Positions 1-7,187 of a stretch of DNA of 10,234 nucleotides are shown here, one piece after another; positions within the stretch are counted from its first letter, which is position 1, and every line of letters begins with the position of its first letter. The position numbers were made by a program, and so were the translations under genes. Source of the DNA: Ruminococcaceae bacterium UBA1865 (GTDB lineage Bacteria > Bacillota > Clostridia > Oscillospirales > Acutalibacteraceae); assembly GCA_002338255.1 (NCBI GenBank), contig DDHX01000028.1:78169-88402 (forward strand), in the 5' to 3' direction. The notes under the pieces are model-generated. The model was not told the origin of the DNA. It made no database searches and saw nothing but the letters and a program-made list of their open reading frames with translations.

Positions 1-760
1 CCGGAGAGCAGTATTCCGCAATTAATAAAATCACTGAGGTCAGCAGACCCTCGGCGGCATCGTAAAAAAACGCGTTCTGCCCATAGTTTGCTGAGTCCTC
101 GCCGCTGCTGGTGATGATGGTCTTAGCGGTGATTTTGGCGTATTTTTCGGCCTTGGCCTTAAATGACAGATTCTCCGGATTCTTTTTATAAGCATCCATG
201 TATTTGTTGACGAGATGTAGGATGTTGTCGCCATCCGAACGTGTCGGATTTCTGAAATCCAGCACAGAGATGTTGTAACCGTAGCAGTCTTTTGCGATGC
301 CCGCATAGTTTCGGAAGAGGTCGCCCTTGGTGTCGGTGCAGAGAAAGCTTATCCCGGAGGCACAGGCGTATTCAATGTTTGGATAGAGGAAATTTGCGGT
401 CTTGCCGACACCGGCAGCCCCAATCATCAGGCAGTGGATGTCGCCGGTATCCACTAATGCAGAAATAGATGTTCCGTTCTTTTTGTAACCGACAATCAGT
501 CCTTGCGGTAGCTGCTCTGCAGGTGCGTCGGGCGTTTGCATTTGCTGCCGCCATTTCTTCGGCTCGTAAGAAACGCAGGTGTAAGTTTGCCGGATTTCCT
601 TTTCCGTAGCGAAACGCGCCGTGCCGTGCTGGCCGTCACCGACCGTTTTGGATTTGATTCCGTTGAGGGTGTAGTAGTGCGCCAGCAGGGAGATAAACCC
701 GATCACAGCGAACATACCAATTCCAACCACAAGTAATGTAATAATTTGAGAAGCTTGCAT
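1..760 (-). CDS. VirD4/TraG-type coupling ATPase, N-terminal 253 residues (runs off left edge)
   Basis: This is the type IV coupling protein that links the relaxase-DNA complex to the conjugative channel at the inner membrane and hydrolyses ATP. The frame stays open from the ATG at 760 to base 1. Residues about 5-32 form a hydrophobic membrane segment. The Walker A motif GAAGVGKT is at residues 114-121, followed by the family-typical stretch CTDTKGDLFRNY at 141-152. The Walker B region and C-terminus lie outside the window. A GGAGG ribosome binding site precedes the ATG, and the stop of the primase-like gene is only 17 bp upstream, so the two are probably co-transcribed. The motif and position after relaxase and primase genes fit the VirD4-like proteins of Firmicutes integrative elements. 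I am sure of the family; whether the full-length gene is intact cannot be seen. Confidence 0.93.
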   Translation of the reverse strand, partial: MQASQIITLLVVGIGMFAVIGFISLLAHYYTLNGIKSKTVGDGQHGTARFATEKEIRQTYTCVSYEPKKWRQQMQTPDAPAEQLPQGLIVGYKKNGTSISALVDTGDIHCLMIGAAGVGKTANFLYPNIEYACASGISFLCTDTKGDLFRNYAGIAKDCYGYNISVLDFRNPTRSDGDNILHLVNKYMDAYKKNPENLSFKAKAEKYAKITAKTIITSSGEDSANYGQNAFFYDAAEGLLTSVILLIAEYCSP

Positions 761-777
761 TGATACCACCTCCGTTT

Positions 778-1737
778 TCACATCGTCATTTTTATACTGC
801 AGTTTTGTTCTTCAGTCTCCGGTTCTTCCGCAGGAATTGCTTTCATCCCGTGCCGTGCCTTGATGTCCTCATTCCAGTCTTTATAGTGCGATTGCAGCAC
901 TGAAACATTGGAATATCCGTGTTCTTTCAAAATCCCTCTGAGTCTTTCCGTTGCCTTGATACCCGCCTCATCATGATCCAAGCAAAGATACACTTCCTGA
1001 ATACATGGATTTTCCCGCAGCTGTTGCAGCAGCGCGTGTTCCGCAACACCGCAGAGAGACACATAGCTGTGCTGCTTCCAATTCTCCGGGTGAAGCGTAA
1101 TAAAAGACAACATGTCGATGGGCGCTTCAAACACATAGATGCTGTTGCCGGTTCCCGTGTAATGAAAGCTGAACCGGGGATCGCAGCTTTCCACATTGCC
1201 CTTGTAGCTTTTGCCTCCGGTGTAAGTTCCACGCTTATGAGCATGACGCGGGATTTCATCTGCATCGCAGCCGACAAACACAGCGTTGTGATATTCCTTG
1301 TCCTCATAGAGCATTTTCGCTTTAGCAAAACAAGTCACCACGTCGCGGTTAATAAACCGCTGCTTGATGAGATAGGCAAACACGCGATGCATATCTGAAT
1401 TGGCCGGAGGCAGCTCGAAGGGCTTTCGCGGCTCCGGTTCTTTACTTCCGTCGTTATGCCGGTATTCGATTCTCTGGTCACCGCCGAGAAGCAAGGTAAC
1501 CGCTTCCGGGAAGGACAAGTTGTACAGCCTCTGTACCAAATCGATGGCGTGGCTGCCCTCTTCAGAGGAATGATCGAACCACTGGTTACCCCGGATTGTG
1601 ATGCTGTGATCCGACGCCAGCCGTTTATCTCGGCCGGAGGGCAAGAGGCGTTCTCCTTGACGCTGCAGGAAGTCAACCAGATCCACAGAATTGGCCCTTT
1701 GTTTTTCTTCTTCTGTAAAATGCACATAGCTTGACAT
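778..1737 (-). CDS. DUF3991/TOPRIM primase-like protein
   Basis: A 319-residue protein that probably acts on transferred single-stranded DNA as a primase or primase-related enzyme. The N-terminal 85 residues resemble a primase zinc-binding (CHC2-like) domain (VDFLQRQG, then NQWFDHSSEEGSHAIDLV, then FPEAVTLLL) but lack the zinc-binding cysteines, as in the DUF3991 group. The C-terminal part is a TOPRIM fold: the acidic residue in VFEAPIDML (about E204) and the metal-binding LDHDEAG at 252-258. I start at the ATG at 1737 because GGAGG lies 7 bases before it. An in-frame ATG at 1755 overlaps the relaxase stop (ATGA) and would add six residues, but no Shine-Dalgarno precedes it. The gene sits between relaxase and VirD4 genes, the usual order in these elements. 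Primase activity is inferred, not shown. Confidence 0.88.
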   Translation of the reverse strand: MSSYVHFTEEEKQRANSVDLVDFLQRQGERLLPSGRDKRLASDHSITIRGNQWFDHSSEEGSHAIDLVQRLYNLSFPEAVTLLLGGDQRIEYRHNDGSKEPEPRKPFELPPANSDMHRVFAYLIKQRFINRDVVTCFAKAKMLYEDKEYHNAVFVGCDADEIPRHAHKRGTYTGGKSYKGNVESCDPRFSFHYTGTGNSIYVFEAPIDMLSFITLHPENWKQHSYVSLCGVAEHALLQQLRENPCIQEVYLCLDHDEAGIKATERLRGILKEHGYSNVSVLQSHYKDWNEDIKARHGMKAIPAEEPETEEQNCSIKMTM

Positions 1738-1751
1738 GGCAAAACCTCCAA

Positions 1752-4568
1752 TCATAAAGTAATTTGATGTTGCAGTTCATGATCGTCACGGGCATTCCCC
1801 TGCGCCTGCTTTTTCTCCCGCAGCTTGCGCAGTCGTTTCCGGTCGATATGGAAGGCAGCGCCTCCCGTTGCCTTGTGATAATCTTCACGGAACAGATTTT
1901 CCAGCCGGTGCATCAGTCTCGTCGCCGCCAGCAGTACGGACGGATTGCGATATTCGTTGATACGGTCAATGAGGAACTGCGCATAAACATTTCCTTGTAA
2001 TGCAGATGCATTGAGCCAGAAAAGGCTCTTTTCCTTATCACGGGGAATATCGCCGTCATAGAAATACAGCTTTCCGAGAGTATATTGCGCATACTGATTT
2101 CCCTGTTCGGCGGATGTGGTCAGCCAACGGACAGCGGCTTCCACTTCTTTCGGAACATCTTCACCGAAGAGGTAGAGCTTACCGAGCTGATAGGCGGCAT
2201 ACTCATTTTTCTGTTCTGCCGATAGAGTAAACATCCGGATTGCGTTTGGAATGTCCTTTGGAACATCTTCACCGGTGAGATACAGTTTCGCCAAGGTGTA
2301 TTGAGCGTACTGATTACCAAGGCCGGAAGAAAAAGAGAGCCATTTGACCGCAGCCGCCGCATCTTTCACGATATCTTCGTCGGAGAGATAAAGCTTGCCA
2401 AGCTGATAGGCGGCGTACTCATTTTTCTGCTCTGCTGATAAAGTGAACAGTTCCACAGCCCTTTGAATATCCTTTTGTACATGAGTACCGTCACGGTAGA
2501 GCTTGGCAAGCGCGTACTGCGCCGCCTCGTTTCCACCGTCAGTCGCCTTGGTCAGCCACTCGATTGCCTGCTTTGGATCGCCGGTGCCGGTTTCCAGCCA
2601 CAGCTTTCCGAGCATGTATTGCGCGTTCACATTTCCAACCTTGGCAGCCTTCTCAAAATAGATCATAGCTGCGAGAATGTCCTTCTGCGTACCTGTTCCG
2701 CTGTAGAGCATCTGACCGAGACGGTATTGGAGCTTATCGTCATGGCTTTCAGCTTCCAAAGAAGAAAAGCCGGTGAAGGCACGTTTGAAGTGTTCACCGG
2801 CTTTGTCCGTATTCTTTTGTCTTCCGATTCCCTCCCGGAACATTTTTGCCAGCTCATAATCTGCATAAGGGTTACCTTGGTCAGCAGATCGTCGATATAA
2901 CTCGAAGGCTGTTTCATAATCCTGCGCAACACCCTGACCGCGATAATACAGACCGGCAAGAGAATACTGAGCATATTTATGGTTTTTATCAACCGCTTCC
3001 TGAAACCATACAGCGGCTTGCTCATAATCCTGTGGAGTACCCAATCCTGCAGCATACATTTTTCCGATGCGGTATTGCAGATAAGGCTTGTGCTTTTCCG
3101 CTTCCACATCAAGAAAAGCGGAGAGCGCCTTTTCATACCACTCATGGGCGGTTGCCGGATCAATCTTCCTGCCAAGGCCATCTGCGAACATTCTACCGAG
3201 ATCGTGCATGGCAAGAGCATTGCCGGATTCCGCTTCCAGCAGGAACAATCTGAATGCTTCATTGAAATCCTGCTCCACCGTATCACTGCCGTAGAGATAT
3301 GCACGAGCCAGCTTGTAATCCTCGCTCCATTCGGCACGGAACACGATCTCTGAAAGTTCATCGGGTACCTCATCATGCAGCTCGAAAGTATCGGGTATGG
3401 CTTCCGGGGGCATTATCGGCTCCGGTATGGATTCGTCCTCAAATGTAAAATGGTGGCCGCCGATTTTCATTGCTTCGGCGATCACCATATTTTTGATGCT
3501 CTTAAATTGTTTCTGTTGTGAGAGGGGCGGCTGTGGAGGAAACTGATTGGTATACGTCTTGAGAATTTCATTCTGCCAATCTCCCCAAGCGGTATAGAGC
3601 TTTGCGACGCGCTCGTCCTTGGCCAGCTCATCGACGATCTGATCAACGATGGCTTTTACATCAGCCTTGAGGTAACCGTAAACTTTTTTCCCTCCTGTGT
3701 TTTGGAGACGCTGGGAAAGCAGCAGGATTTTTTCTTCGATGATCTTGTTTTCACAAATGCCGGAGGATATCTGCCCCAGCAGTTCTTCCATCAAATCCGC
3801 AGTGCCTTGCTTGAGGTTGCTTCGCGCCTGATTCTGCTGATCATAAATTTGAGCAAAGTCCTGACGAAAGATATCGTGCGCCAGCTCAGAGCGCATGGCT
3901 TCAATGGCAGGCTCGGTGAGAAATCCGTCGTTATCCTTTGCGGAATAGGCCATGAGGTGCACATGCGGATGATGACTTTCATTATGAAAAGCACAGTACC
4001 AGCGGAGGTTTTCGCTGTCGATCTTCATGTACTTACAAAGCATGGCTCTCTTACTGCGGATCAGTTCCCGCCACTGTTTGCCGCTGTCATATCCGAGCCG
4101 GGCGGCGTCCTCACACCGAAGAGAAATCACATGCGTCCAGACCGGCCCTTTGTGATTGACCACATCATCCTGCACCTGAGACAGAATCACTGGAGTTCCG
4201 GCATCGGTGAACAGTCCGTGCTCGCCGATCCGTTCCACACGGGGACGGTTCGCGATGTAGTCCACATAATTTTCACGCTTACCTACCAAATCAAGATTCT
4301 GCTCCAAGGCGCAAGAGATAAATTCAGATGCGTTCTCCCTTGTGGGGTACAAAAGGTAATCGCTGTATTCCAGCATGTCTTGTGAGGAAGGGATGTCCAG
4401 GAGAAGCTGTCGGATCAGCTTCTCCTGATTTCGCGTCACCGGGAGCTGCGCCTTGCTCTCATCAATTTTTTCTACTCCCTCACGGGTGCCGATGTACTTG
4501 ACGTAGTTCTGTAGTTGCTCCGGTGGGGCATCCCGCATGTAACGGGAAGTAAAGATAATTTTGGGCAT
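1752..4568 (-). CDS. MobP-type relaxase with long C-terminal Sel1-repeat array
   Basis: A 938-residue relaxase, the enzyme that nicks the origin of transfer and pilots the strand to the recipient. The N-terminal 240 residues carry the nuclease domain: a YVKYIGTREGVEK segment (22-34) likely to contain the catalytic tyrosine, and the metal-binding histidine cluster HNESHHPHVHLMAYS (195-209), typical of Firmicutes MobP (MobP3-like) relaxases. Residues about 240-410 are a helical linker. Residues about 418-866 hold about 12 Sel1-like (TPR-related) repeats of about 36 residues with the signature YxLGKLY...A..W/F..A...GN.YAQ. A basic tail (about 905-925) follows. The ATG at 4568 is chosen because GAGGAGG precedes it closely; a GTG 45 bp upstream has no such site. 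The stop overlaps the first possible ATG of the primase-like gene. The repeats probably bind partner proteins of the relaxosome or secretion channel (inference). Confidence 0.92.
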   Translation of the reverse strand: MPKIIFTSRYMRDAPPEQLQNYVKYIGTREGVEKIDESKAQLPVTRNQEKLIRQLLLDIPSSQDMLEYSDYLLYPTRENASEFISCALEQNLDLVGKRENYVDYIANRPRVERIGEHGLFTDAGTPVILSQVQDDVVNHKGPVWTHVISLRCEDAARLGYDSGKQWRELIRSKRAMLCKYMKIDSENLRWYCAFHNESHHPHVHLMAYSAKDNDGFLTEPAIEAMRSELAHDIFRQDFAQIYDQQNQARSNLKQGTADLMEELLGQISSGICENKIIEEKILLLSQRLQNTGGKKVYGYLKADVKAIVDQIVDELAKDERVAKLYTAWGDWQNEILKTYTNQFPPQPPLSQQKQFKSIKNMVIAEAMKIGGHHFTFEDESIPEPIMPPEAIPDTFELHDEVPDELSEIVFRAEWSEDYKLARAYLYGSDTVEQDFNEAFRLFLLEAESGNALAMHDLGRMFADGLGRKIDPATAHEWYEKALSAFLDVEAEKHKPYLQYRIGKMYAAGLGTPQDYEQAAVWFQEAVDKNHKYAQYSLAGLYYRGQGVAQDYETAFELYRRSADQGNPYADYELAKMFREGIGRQKNTDKAGEHFKRAFTGFSSLEAESHDDKLQYRLGQMLYSGTGTQKDILAAMIYFEKAAKVGNVNAQYMLGKLWLETGTGDPKQAIEWLTKATDGGNEAAQYALAKLYRDGTHVQKDIQRAVELFTLSAEQKNEYAAYQLGKLYLSDEDIVKDAAAAVKWLSFSSGLGNQYAQYTLAKLYLTGEDVPKDIPNAIRMFTLSAEQKNEYAAYQLGKLYLFGEDVPKEVEAAVRWLTTSAEQGNQYAQYTLGKLYFYDGDIPRDKEKSLFWLNASALQGNVYAQFLIDRINEYRNPSVLLAATRLMHRLENLFREDYHKATGGAAFHIDRKRLRKLREKKQAQGNARDDHELQHQITL
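1971..3317 (-). repeat. Sel1-like repeat array inside the relaxase gene
   Basis: About 12 coding repeats of about 108 bp (36 residues, with a few longer units of 43-45) occupy residues about 418-866 of the relaxase. Repeats 8-9 and 10-11 form a higher-order duplication with a 72-residue (216-bp) period. The 21 residues at 708-728, which begin FTLSAEQKNEYAAYQLGK, recur exactly at 780-800 (DNA 2385-2447 and 2169-2231). The DNA copies differ at several synonymous sites, so the duplication is not very recent or is held by protein-level selection. Confidence 0.88.
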
Positions 4569-4594
4569 GACAACCTCCTCTCCTGTTTTTGGGC

Positions 4595-4629
4595 AAAAGA
4601 AAAGAGCGACCACTTGTTAATAGCGCTCT
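4595..4629 (-). terminator. Intrinsic terminator of the FRG-domain gene
   Basis: Read on the minus strand, AGAGCG (4629-4624) pairs with CGCTCT (4608-4603) around a 15-base loop, and the 3' arm runs straight into TTTTCTTTT (4603-4595). It starts about 11 bp after the FRG stop codon and ends about 27 bp before the relaxase ATG, so it would end FRG transcripts before the relaxase gene. The stem is short (6 bp, possibly 7 with a G-U pair), so termination may be partial. Confidence 0.6.
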
Positions 4630-4639
4630 CGTTTACAGT

Positions 4640-6007
4640 CTATGAAAATTTATTTATTTCTGATTGGTATTCACCTATAAGCTGTTCTAACTTTTCACGG
4701 TTCTTCCCTAGAGCATATGGATATTCTTTATTTAAATACGATAAAATTTCGTTTGATAAATTATAACTTAAATCATATAGTTTTTGAGTGGTCGTATCTC
4801 CACAAATTAAATTAGAAAGCTTGGCTTTTGCATCATAAAAGTTTTTTTGAAGTTCCTTATTCCATACATTATTTCTATAGATATCTAAAATAATATTCAT
4901 AGAGGCTTTGGTAACTGATAAAACGACTCCATTTGAGTTTTCCTCATTGCGTCTGTATATACGTTGTGCATCATAATCATAATACCAACGTATCTCTAGC
5001 AAATCATCAGTGGGAAAATTTTTTCTACTATGTCCAGCTATACAAATAAAGTTAAAATATCTTAAATCATCTTGATTGATATAAACACGGTATTGCATAA
5101 TATGGTACTTGCTATCCACTTCATTAAGTATTTTTTCAATAGTAGGATAAGAATATTTATGATCCAAAAGTATATCCATACAACAGGAATCTATTAGCTG
5201 CGTTTTATAACTGAATGATGTGGTTGTTTTAGCATACATATCTTTTATTGCAGTTGTGGTATTTTCTACGCTGATTAACAATGTCTTTTCAGAGATTCCA
5301 TAGAAAAAGTCCAATTGTTCAAGTATCTTAGATTTTATTTCATGAGGAATAATTACTGTTTTCTCAATCAATCTATTTGGGAATACAATTTTTTCTTCTT
5401 TTTTTGCTTTTCCACATTCACTAAATTTAGAACAAAAAACTATGGAATGAGCACCTTGCAAAAAAGAGCGATCATTACTATCCTCATAAGTACTTTTTTC
5501 TATAAACAACTCTGGTACGTCAAAATTCGATGTCATGCTATATTTATTCTGCATCTCATCAAAAATCTGAGAAACAGAATTTCCGTTTTCATTTGTTGCA
5601 ACCAAAGAAATGAATTGTTTGTATTTAGATTGTAATTCAGTGCTTTCCTCAAAATTTTTAATAATAAAAACTATGCCATCTTTAGTTATTGCATCTACCT
5701 CATTTGTTGCGAAATACAGTGCGACCAATGGGTTGGTTGATATATCCAATAGCCTTGTAGGTAAGCCATAATGTTGGGCTTTTAATAATTGAGGATATGT
5801 ATTTCTGATGTTTGCAAATTCTTTCGGGTGCTTTATTGCCAATTCTTCTAGCATTCTATGCTCATTGATAGTAAAATTATCATTTCTATAAATAGATGGC
5901 TCTATTTTCCACGTCACATCTGCTTGACCTCTAAAAAAGCACAGACCTTTATACTGATCTATCTGCTCTAAATACTCATCTATTGATTTAATAACGATTT
6001 TGTTCAT
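4640..6007 (-). CDS. FRG-domain protein, AT-rich cargo gene
   Basis: A 455-residue protein with an N-terminal FRG domain, named for its conserved F-R-G residues. The signature FFRGQ is at 24-28, and the second conserved block QHYGLPTRLLDISTNPLVALYFA is at about 78-100. A third block (FLQGAHSIVF, 182-191) and IIPHEIKSKILEQL (219-232) are also family-like. Residues about 270-455 are an extension I do not recognise. No signal peptide or membrane segment is visible, so it is probably cytoplasmic. FRG proteins have no firmly known activity; they are common in mobile elements and defence-gene neighbourhoods. GGAGG lies 7 bases before the ATG. The gene is far richer in AT than its neighbours (16 G+C in 60 bases at 4801-4860), and has its own promoter and terminator, which suggests later insertion into the mobilization module. 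An antiphage or abortive-infection role is inference only. Confidence 0.88.
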   Translation of the reverse strand: MNKIVIKSIDEYLEQIDQYKGLCFFRGQADVTWKIEPSIYRNDNFTINEHRMLEELAIKHPKEFANIRNTYPQLLKAQHYGLPTRLLDISTNPLVALYFATNEVDAITKDGIVFIIKNFEESTELQSKYKQFISLVATNENGNSVSQIFDEMQNKYSMTSNFDVPELFIEKSTYEDSNDRSFLQGAHSIVFCSKFSECGKAKKEEKIVFPNRLIEKTVIIPHEIKSKILEQLDFFYGISEKTLLISVENTTTAIKDMYAKTTTSFSYKTQLIDSCCMDILLDHKYSYPTIEKILNEVDSKYHIMQYRVYINQDDLRYFNFICIAGHSRKNFPTDDLLEIRWYYDYDAQRIYRRNEENSNGVVLSVTKASMNIILDIYRNNVWNKELQKNFYDAKAKLSNLICGDTTTQKLYDLSYNLSNEILSYLNKEYPYALGKNREKLEQLIGEYQSEINKFS

Positions 6008-6034
6008 ATAAAATCCTCCATTCTAACATCTAAT

Positions 6035-6063
6035 ATTTTAGCACGAGTTTTTCTTTATAACAA
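6035..6063 (-). promoter_or_regulatory. Promoter of the FRG-domain gene (extended -10)
   Basis: On the minus strand, TTGTTA (6063-6058) is followed after exactly 17 bases by TAAAAT (6040-6035), with TGC directly before the -10 hexamer, making an extended -10. Transcription would begin near 6028, about 20 bases before the ATG at 6007, leaving room for the GGAGG site. The -35 box abuts the 44-bp dyad at 6063-6106, so a protein bound there could block or assist RNA polymerase. Confidence 0.55.
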
Positions 6064-6106
6064 TTGATTGTCAAGAGTCTCTGAACAGAGACTCTTGACA
6101 ATCAAT
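6063..6106. repeat. 44-bp perfect dyad, 21-bp arms with 2-bp centre
   Basis: The left arm 6063-6083 (starting ATTGATTGTCAAGAG) and right arm 6086-6106 are exact reverse complements around AA. It lies between the stop of the RHH gene (6109) and the FRG promoter. Either strand could fold into a long hairpin. No T-run follows on either strand (TGTTATAAAG on minus, GACTATAG on plus), so it is not a standard intrinsic terminator. It may be an operator for the FRG promoter, an mRNA end-protecting stem, or the edge of the inserted AT-rich segment. Confidence 0.9.
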
Positions 6107-6108
6107 GA

Positions 6109-6522
6109 CTATAGTTCTCGTTTCTGATATTTATACGCGCTTTCAAAATTCACCGCGCCATTGATTCGCTTCACCTCGTCCAGACATTTCAGGTGGAGCT
6201 TGTGCAGAGCCGTTTCATCAATGTTTTGCGAGTAGGCGATCACATGCGTCAGCTTGGAAAGTTCCACGGCCATTTTGAAATCCATCCGTGCGATCCGGTT
6301 TTCACTGTCATGGACGGTGCCGGTCAGTACGGAGGACAAGGCCTGTAGCAGATAATTTTCAGCTTTCTGAGAAGTCAGGTAGCCACAGTAAAATTTGAGC
6401 GCCTCGGTGGCAAACTCATTTCTAGATTTCACGTTTGCTGCGGGCAGCAGCTCATCGCACCAATCCAGCACTTCCTTTTCAATATAAAAGCCGGTGCGTA
6501 CTTTTTCCGGTTCGTTTGTCAT
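6109..6522 (-). CDS. Ribbon-helix-helix protein, probable relaxosome accessory factor
   Basis: A 137-residue protein. Residues about 6-45 look like a ribbon-helix-helix DNA-binding domain: a short strand (KVRTGFYIEKE), a helix (VLDWCDELLPAAN) and a second helix beginning at the turn KSRNEFATEALKFYCGYL. The remaining residues are predicted helical (KMAVELSKLTHVIAYS, TALHKLHLKCLDEVKRI). AAAGGAGG precedes the ATG at 6522 by 5 bases. Its position, directly downstream of a structured non-coding region and upstream of the relaxase, is where MobC-like or other RHH relaxosome proteins that bind oriT are found. That role is inferred from position. It could instead be a plain transcriptional regulator of the module. 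Confidence 0.72.
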   Translation of the reverse strand: MTNEPEKVRTGFYIEKEVLDWCDELLPAANVKSRNEFATEALKFYCGYLTSQKAENYLLQALSSVLTGTVHDSENRIARMDFKMAVELSKLTHVIAYSQNIDETALHKLHLKCLDEVKRINGAVNFESAYKYQKREL

Positions 6523-6687
6523 AATGCCTCCTTTTCTTCTGACGATTAAGGTCGGTATGCAAAGAAAACGCCTTGAATGCCCGGAATAGCACGCTTTTCT
6601 CTAAACCCAGCATAACAAATTAGGGCTTCGGGCAGAAAGTTATGTCACTCCGTAATCCCCGGACGGCTTTGCCGGTCGGTGTTTTCC

Positions 6688-6717
6688 GGCTTTAGGCTGC
6701 GAAAGCAGCATAAAGCC
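6688..6717. repeat. 13-bp-stem hairpin with GAAA loop in candidate oriT
   Basis: GGCTTTAGGCTGC (6688-6700) and GCAGCATAAAGCC (6705-6717) are reverse complements except for one mismatch, with GAAA between them. There is no T-run on either side, so it is not a terminator. It is the strongest secondary structure in the 6523-6917 region and a candidate relaxase or RHH recognition hairpin. Confidence 0.75.
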
Positions 6718-6847
6718 TTTAACCAGCACCACTTTCGACCCTGCCAGTCTGCCTCCGGAATGCAGCAATTCCAAGGAATTCAGGGGTTTTCTCACAGCTT
6801 CGCTAAACGGGCGCAACGTGGGGCAGCTGCTGCCAACAGGTATACGG

Positions 6848-6878
6848 ATGCCACTCGGCCTCATAAAATGCCACACGG
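6848..6878. repeat. Iteron-like direct repeat, 11 bp at 20-bp spacing
   Basis: ATGCCACTCGG (6848-6858) and ATGCCACACGG (6868-6878) differ at one base and start exactly 20 bp apart, about two helical turns. Two such sites on the same DNA face would suit paired RHH dimers. Two copies only, so chance is not excluded. Confidence 0.45.
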
Positions 6879-6917
6879 GGCAACACAGCCGCCAACACGC
6901 GCCAACGTTTTTGCTCC

Positions 6918-7172
6918 TTATGTCAAACTGCCTGCTGAGCTGTTCGACGCAGCAGGGCGTACCGGATGTTTCGGCTTTTGTTTTTCTGCGGTTTCACGGG
7001 AAAGCTTGTCGTCAATGTACTCGCGGGTAGCCTGCGGAACGTACTTTTCATAGAGCTTCTGAACGGTATCCTGCAGTTCCGTCTGTAGATTCGCGTCCTT
7101 TTTACTCATGTGATACGTCAGTGCGTCCAGCTTTTCTGTGTCGAAAGAAACGGTTAAATTTGTGTTTTTCAT
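6918..7172 (-). CDS. DUF6103 family protein
   Basis: An 84-residue protein of unknown function, recognised as the DUF6103 type found in Firmicutes integrative elements. The N-terminus NLTVSFDTEKLDALTYHM, followed by helices through KLYEKYVPQATREYIDDKL, resembles a small strand-helix-helix DNA-binding protein, possibly RHH-like. The tail is rich in Lys, Pro, Ala and Ser. GGAGG lies 7 bases before the ATG, and the stop of the DUF6329-like gene is 15 bp upstream, so the two are likely co-translated members of one operon. Its stop borders the candidate oriT region. A role in DNA processing or regulation is only suggested by context. Confidence 0.75.
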   Translation of the reverse strand: MKNTNLTVSFDTEKLDALTYHMSKKDANLQTELQDTVQKLYEKYVPQATREYIDDKLSRETAEKQKPKHPVRPAASNSSAGSLT

Positions 7173-7187
7173 ATCATATCCTCCATT

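Larger units (their letters stand above)
6523..6917. other. Structured non-coding region, candidate origin of transfer (oriT)
   Basis: About 395 bp between the DUF6103 stop and the RHH start has no convincing gene. It holds a 13-bp hairpin with a GAAA loop (6688-6717), a 6-bp inverted repeat CATAAC/GTTATG (6611-6616 and 6639-6644), an imperfect GC-rich hairpin (about 6658-6679), a 14-bp palindrome AATTCC-AA-GGAATT (6767-6780), GGCAGC-T-GCTGCC (6822-6834) and an 11-bp direct repeat 20 bp apart (6848 and 6868). Inverted repeats plus iterons upstream of an RHH gene and relaxase are the usual architecture of an oriT. The nic site cannot be placed from sequence alone. Confidence 0.5.

Noticed and set aside
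1971..3317. Regular about 108-bp periodicity that could suggest a CRISPR array or satellite
   Set aside because: The period is a multiple of three, the units are diverged, and they translate into Sel1-like repeats in the relaxase frame.
3702..4385. A 227-codon open frame on the plus strand
   Set aside because: It is antisense to the relaxase nuclease domain, with no recognisable motif and no ribosome binding site.
4569..4613. Relaxase start at the GTG at 4613
   Set aside because: The ATG at 4568 has a strong GAGGAGG just upstream and begins the family-typical MPKIIFTSRYM. The longer form would be encoded across the terminator T-run.
6068..6099. TTGACA hexamers in both arms of the dyad as -35 boxes
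   Set aside because: Neither has a good -10 hexamer at 16-18 bp. The TTGTTA / TGCTAAAAT pair at 6063-6035 fits far better.
6063..6106. Bidirectional intrinsic terminator
   Set aside because: No T-run follows the right arm on either strand, although the stem is long. A processing or blocking role remains possible.
6640..6876. A 78-codon open frame on the minus strand within the candidate oriT region
   Set aside because: It starts with GTG and has no ribosome binding site. It overlaps several hairpins and the iteron-like repeat, and its residues form no recognisable domain. Conserved oriT sequence would explain an open frame here.
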